The position numbers and the translations under genes were made by a program. Under the pieces are notes generated by a model. The model worked only from the letters and a program-made list of their open reading frames with translations, was not told the DNA's origin and searched no databases. From Hyphomicrobiales bacterium (GTDB lineage: Bacteria; Pseudomonadota; Alphaproteobacteria; Rhizobiales; Beijerinckiaceae): 15,394 bases of DNA. Shown here piece by piece: positions 12,139 to 15,394 of this stretch. Numbering within the stretch: the stretch's first letter is position 1; each line of letters opens with the position of its first letter. Location: assembly GCA_015655535.1 (NCBI GenBank), contig JAATEW010000266.1, positions 1 through 15,394 of the forward strand, read 5' to 3'.

Positions 12139-14646
12139 ATGAAGAGGTTCGAGAGATTGGATGTAACACCGATACGAAAAACCCGCGAAAAAGCGCTGCC
12201 GCCCGAACGCCGTCCCGCGAATGCGGTACGGCCCGAGGCGCTTCGGCAGTCTATTCTCGACAGGCTTGCTTTTGCGCTCGGCAAGGATGCCGCTTCGGCG
12301 ACCCCGCATGATTGGTTTTTTGCGACGGCGCTGGCCGTTCGCGACCACATCGCCACTTGCTGGATGGCATCGGCGCAGCGGACCGACGAGGCCGCGAGCA
12401 AACGCGTCTATTATCTCTCGATCGAATTTCTGATCGGCCGTCTTTTGTTCGACGGATTGGGGAATCTCGACCTCACCGAATCTGTCCGCGAGGCCCTGTC
12501 CGGCCTTGGCGTCGATCTCGACGAGCTGCGCGGGCTCGAACCCGATGCCGCGCTCGGCAATGGCGGTCTCGGCAGGCTCGCCGCCTGTTTCATGGATTCG
12601 ATGGCAAGCCTGGCGCTGCCGGCCTTCGGCTATGGCATTCGCTATAACTATGGTCTGTTCAAGCAGATCATCGAAGACGGATGGCAGACTGAAGCGCCGG
12701 ACCGCTGGCTCGACTTTGGCAATCCTTGGGAGTTCAGGCGTCCTGAGATCACCTATCCCATTCACTTTGGCGGCACGGCCGAAGTGATCAAGGCCGAGGG
12801 GGATGGCAAGCGCGGGGTCTGGCATTTCGCCGAAACGATTCTCGCCATGGCCTATGATACGCCGATCGTCGGCTTTGCAGGCAAACATGCGAATACGTTG
12901 CGGCTTTGGTCGGCGCAGGCGGAAGAGCCGCTCGCGCTTGCGGCTTTCAATCAGGGCGATCATATCGGCGCCATGGCTGCACGCGACGGGGCCGAAGCCA
13001 TCTCGGACGTGCTCTATCCAAGCGACGACAATCCGGCCGGCGAGGAACTGCGGCTGCGCCAGGAGTTCTTCTTCACCTCGGCCTCACTGCAGGATCTTCT
13101 GCGCCGGCATATCGCGGCTTTCGGCGATATCGCAACCCTGCCGGACAAGGCCGCCATTCATCTCAACGATACGCATCCGGCGCTCGCTGTCGCGGAGCTC
13201 ATGCGGCTTTTGCTCGACGAACATCATGTGTCCTGGGCAGAAGCTTGGTGCATCACGTCGCAGACGCTGAATTATACCAATCATACGCTTTTGCCGGAGG
13301 CCTTGGAGACATGGCCGATCGAGGTTTTGGGCCGCTTGCTGCCGCGCCATCTTGAGATCATTTACACGATCAATTACGATCATCTGAAAAGTCTGCCGGA
13401 GGCTTTGAAGGCGCCGGACTCCGTCGCGGCTCTGTCGCTCATCGAAGAACGCGGCGAGCGGCGCGTCCGCATGGGTCATCTGGCTTTCATCGGCTCGCGC
13501 CGGATCAACGGCGTCTCGGCTCTGCACACCGATCTCATGCGCCGCACCGTCTTTCACGATCTCGACCGGGCCTATCCGGGGCGCATCGTCAATAAGACGA
13601 ACGGCATCTCCTTTCGCCGTTGGCTGCATGAGGCCAATCCGTCCCTGACGAAGCTTCTGGTCGAAACCCTCTCGCCGAAAATTCTCGAAGACCCGTCGGC
13701 CCTGCGCAAGCTCGAAGCTTTCGCAGACGACCCGGGCTTTCACGCGAAACTCGCCGCGACGCGGCAGGTGAATAAGGAGGCGCTCGCAAAACGCATTGCC
13801 GGGCGGCTCGGCATTCTCGTCGATCCGCAGGCGCTCTTCGATGTGCATATCAAGCGCATTCATGAATATAAGCGCCAGCTTCTCAACATTATTGAAGCCA
13901 TCGCGCTCTATCTCGAAATCCGCGATGCGCCGGGCTTCGCAGCCGTGCCGCGTGTCAAAATTTTCGCAGGCAAAGCGGCACCGAGCTATTGGCATGCGAA
14001 ACTGATCATCAAGCTCGCCAATGCCGTCGCCGAGGTCGTCAACAAGGATAAGCGCGTCGGAGACAAGCTCAAACTCGTCTTCGTCCCGAATTATAATGTC
14101 GCCATCGCCGAAGCGATCATTCCAGCGGCCGATCTTTCCGAGCAGATCTCGACGGCCGGCATGGAAGCCTCCGGCACGGGCAATATGAAGCTTGCCCTGA
14201 ACGGCGCCTTGACGATCGGCACGCTCGACGGCGCCAATGTCGAAATCCGCGAACAGGTCGGCGCGGAGAATATCTTCATTTTCGGCGCGGTGACGGAAGA
14301 GATAGCGCGAAAGCGCAAGGCGGGGTTCACGGGCGCGGATGCGAAGGCTGCGTCGCCGCGTCTGGCACGCGCGCTCGACGCAATCGCTACGGGCGTTTTT
14401 TCACCCGACGACAAAGGCAGGTTCAAACCCTTGCTCGATGCTCTGCTCGGCTATGACCCATTCATGGTGGTGGCGGATTTCGATGCCTATTGGGAGGCGC
14501 AGCGCAAGGTCGATGCGCTTTGGAACGACCCAGCGCAGTGGTGGCGCGCCGCGACGTTTAATATTGCGCGGATGGGTTGGTTCTCGTCAGACCGCACGAT
14601 TCGCGAATATGCCGACGAAATCTGGTGCGCGAAAACGCTGTCTTAA
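12139..14646 (+). CDS. glgP: Glycogen/alpha-glucan phosphorylase
   Basis: This 835-residue PLP enzyme releases glucose-1-phosphate from alpha-1,4-glucan ends in the cytoplasm. Full-length family landmarks are visible: KRVYYLSIEFLIGRLL (88-103), DAALGNGGLGRLAACFMDSM (136-155), YGIRYNYGLFKQ (165-176), HLNDTHPALAVAELMR, NKTNGISFRRWL, DVHIKRIHEYKRQLLN, and the PLP lysine K684 in EASGTGNMKLALNGALTIGT followed by LDGANVEI. The N-terminal extension (1-40) is basic and variable. ATG 12139 lacks a Shine-Dalgarno; TTG 12157 has AAGAGG nine bases upstream and may be the true start. In many Hyphomicrobiales glgP sits with glgB, glgC and glgA, whereas here it stands alone. The FNR/FixK box 159 bases upstream suggests induction at low oxygen, when stored glycogen would be useful. 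The enzyme assignment is firm; the regulation is inferred. Confidence 0.96.
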   Translation: MKRFERLDVTPIRKTREKALPPERRPANAVRPEALRQSILDRLAFALGKDAASATPHDWFFATALAVRDHIATCWMASAQRTDEAASKRVYYLSIEFLIGRLLFDGLGNLDLTESVREALSGLGVDLDELRGLEPDAALGNGGLGRLAACFMDSMASLALPAFGYGIRYNYGLFKQIIEDGWQTEAPDRWLDFGNPWEFRRPEITYPIHFGGTAEVIKAEGDGKRGVWHFAETILAMAYDTPIVGFAGKHANTLRLWSAQAEEPLALAAFNQGDHIGAMAARDGAEAISDVLYPSDDNPAGEELRLRQEFFFTSASLQDLLRRHIAAFGDIATLPDKAAIHLNDTHPALAVAELMRLLLDEHHVSWAEAWCITSQTLNYTNHTLLPEALETWPIEVLGRLLPRHLEIIYTINYDHLKSLPEALKAPDSVAALSLIEERGERRVRMGHLAFIGSRRINGVSALHTDLMRRTVFHDLDRAYPGRIVNKTNGISFRRWLHEANPSLTKLLVETLSPKILEDPSALRKLEAFADDPGFHAKLAATRQVNKEALAKRIAGRLGILVDPQALFDVHIKRIHEYKRQLLNIIEAIALYLEIRDAPGFAAVPRVKIFAGKAAPSYWHAKLIIKLANAVAEVVNKDKRVGDKLKLVFVPNYNVAIAEAIIPAADLSEQISTAGMEASGTGNMKLALNGALTIGTLDGANVEIREQVGAENIFIFGAVTEEIARKRKAGFTGADAKAASPRLARALDAIATGVFSPDDKGRFKPLLDALLGYDPFMVVADFDAYWEAQRKVDALWNDPAQWWRAATFNIARMGWFSSDRTIREYADEIWCAKTLS

Positions 14647-14693
14647 CCGTATTTCGAAGCCCTCCGTTTACCCTGTAAATTTGCGAAATCTAT

Positions 14694-14715
14694 ACCCTAA
14701 ACAACATGTTAGGGT
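14694..14715. other. Inverted repeat downstream of glgP
   Basis: ACCCTAA (14694-14700) and TTAGGGT (14709-14715) form a perfect 7-bp stem with an 8-base loop, 47 bases after the glgP stop. GTGGT/ACCAC follows at about 14714-14726. There is no T tract, so it is a weak terminator candidate or an operator for the next gene. The rest of 14647-14828 shows no gene. Confidence 0.3.
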
Positions 14716-14828
14716 GGTGCTAACCACGTCTCGTCAGGCTCTGATAACGTTACCCCCTTAAGGTTACCACGTCTTGAATAGAGGCATCGGCTCGCACGGT
14801 GTCTCAAGTACCAGCGTGGAAGCGTGTC

Positions 14829-15394
14829 ATGTTCCCTCGATTCTCTTTTGCCTCTCTCCTCGGGCTATCGCTCGTGGCGACGCCCTTGGCGGTCCATGCC
14901 GACCCGCATGTGATTTCCGGCGTCGGGCCGCGGCAGGCCCAGCCTTATAACGATCCCTATGCGGCAGAACCGGCCATGCCGCCTGAGCAAAGCGCGCCCG
15001 GCAATTACGGCGGCGGCTTTCTTGAATTGCTGATGACCGGCCGCAATCCGTCGTCCCAAGGCTACATGCCAGGGCCGCATTCGTTGAATGCGCCTTCGGG
15101 CGCGGCCTCGCAGATGACGGCCTATGCCGATCCGCAAGGCGGTGCGCCGCGCCGCGAGATCGATCCGGTCTTTCAGCGCCAGGAGGTCGATTATTCCGGT
15201 AAGGAAAAGCCCGGCACGATCGTCATCGATACGCCGAACAAGTTCTTATTCTATGTGGAGCCGGGCGGCCGCGCTCTGCGCTATGGGATCGGCGTCGGAC
15301 GCCCCGGATTTGAATGGTCGGGCATCAAGACGATCAGCCGCAAGGCCGAATGGCCGGATTGGACGCCGCCATCTGAAATGCTGCTGCGCCGTCC
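14829..15394 (+). CDS. L,D-transpeptidase (YkuD family), N-terminal part
   Basis: The frame is open to the window edge (188 complete codons). The first 25 residues form a Sec signal peptide (MFPRFSFASLLGLSLVATPL followed by AVHA and a likely cleavage before DP). A Pro/Gly/Gln-rich linker follows (about 30-120), then the start of the catalytic domain: KPGTIVIDTPNKFLFYVEPG (126-145), ALRYGIGVGRPGFEWSG (149-165) and KAEWPDWTPPSEML, typical of ErfK/YbiS-type enzymes. The catalytic His and SHGC cysteine would lie beyond the window. These periplasmic enzymes form 3-3 peptidoglycan cross-links or tether outer-membrane proteins. ATG 14829 has GGAAG about six bases upstream. Family assignment is confident despite the truncation. 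Confidence 0.9.
   Translation, partial: MFPRFSFASLLGLSLVATPLAVHADPHVISGVGPRQAQPYNDPYAAEPAMPPEQSAPGNYGGGFLELLMTGRNPSSQGYMPGPHSLNAPSGAASQMTAYADPQGGAPRREIDPVFQRQEVDYSGKEKPGTIVIDTPNKFLFYVEPGGRALRYGIGVGRPGFEWSGIKTISRKAEWPDWTPPSEMLLRR

Noticed and set aside
12118..12963. 281-codon minus-strand frame
   Set aside because: Antisense to glgP, whose full-length conserved motifs are certain; a similar shadow occurs at 13084-13995.

Overview
The window looks like chromosomal DNA from an alphaproteobacterium of the Hyphomicrobiales (Rhizobiales), most like the Beijerinckiaceae/Methylocystaceae group. The grounds are GC-rich coding sequence, the neighbourhood of S4-domain protein, 7Fe ferredoxin FdxA and CarD, a rhizobial-type palindromic repeat, and the general look of the proteins. 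The family-level placement is inferred from protein resemblance, not from a search.

Region 1 (1-2623, minus strand): an S4 RNA-binding protein (HslR-like), a 7Fe ferredoxin (fdxA) and the CarD transcription factor, whose 3' end lies outside the window. CarD carries an unusual N-terminal basic tail of about 340 residues that resembles histone H1. fdxA has an in-frame TAA followed by 34 codons of what looks like its own C-terminal tail. Between fdxA and carD lie a terminator-like hairpin and a possible promoter that together could define a small RNA or a carD attenuator.

Region 2 (2756-5972, minus strand): a GNAT-type (BioF2/CelD-like) protein and a long-chain acyl-CoA synthetase of the FATP type.

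Region 3 (6382-9859) is a compact molybdenum locus: mop (molbindin, minus); modD and a free-standing copy of the ModC C-terminal molybdate-binding region (plus); a single-domain ModE-like repressor and a YqeB/EF2563-type molybdoenzyme maturation protein (minus). There is no modABC transporter in the window. Two 24-nt imperfect palindromes resembling ModE operators lie upstream of mop and of yqeB. The second fills the spacer and -10 of a promoter with a perfect TTGACA -35. The DNA-binding and oxyanion-binding halves normally fused in ModE are therefore encoded here as separate polypeptides, which is the most interesting possibility in the window.

Region 4 (9961-11742): a GT21 ceramide/lipid glycosyltransferase and a FA2H-like fatty-acid hydroxylase, convergent with 9 bp between stop codons. 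They suggest a glycolipid or sphingolipid-type modification module, although HpnI-like hopanoid chemistry cannot be excluded.

Region 5 (11743-15394): an AT-richer divergent intergenic region with a perfect FNR/FixK box, then a solitary glycogen phosphorylase, then the first 188 codons of a periplasmic L,D-transpeptidase that runs off the end. No tRNA, rRNA, CRISPR array, insertion sequence or phage gene was seen.
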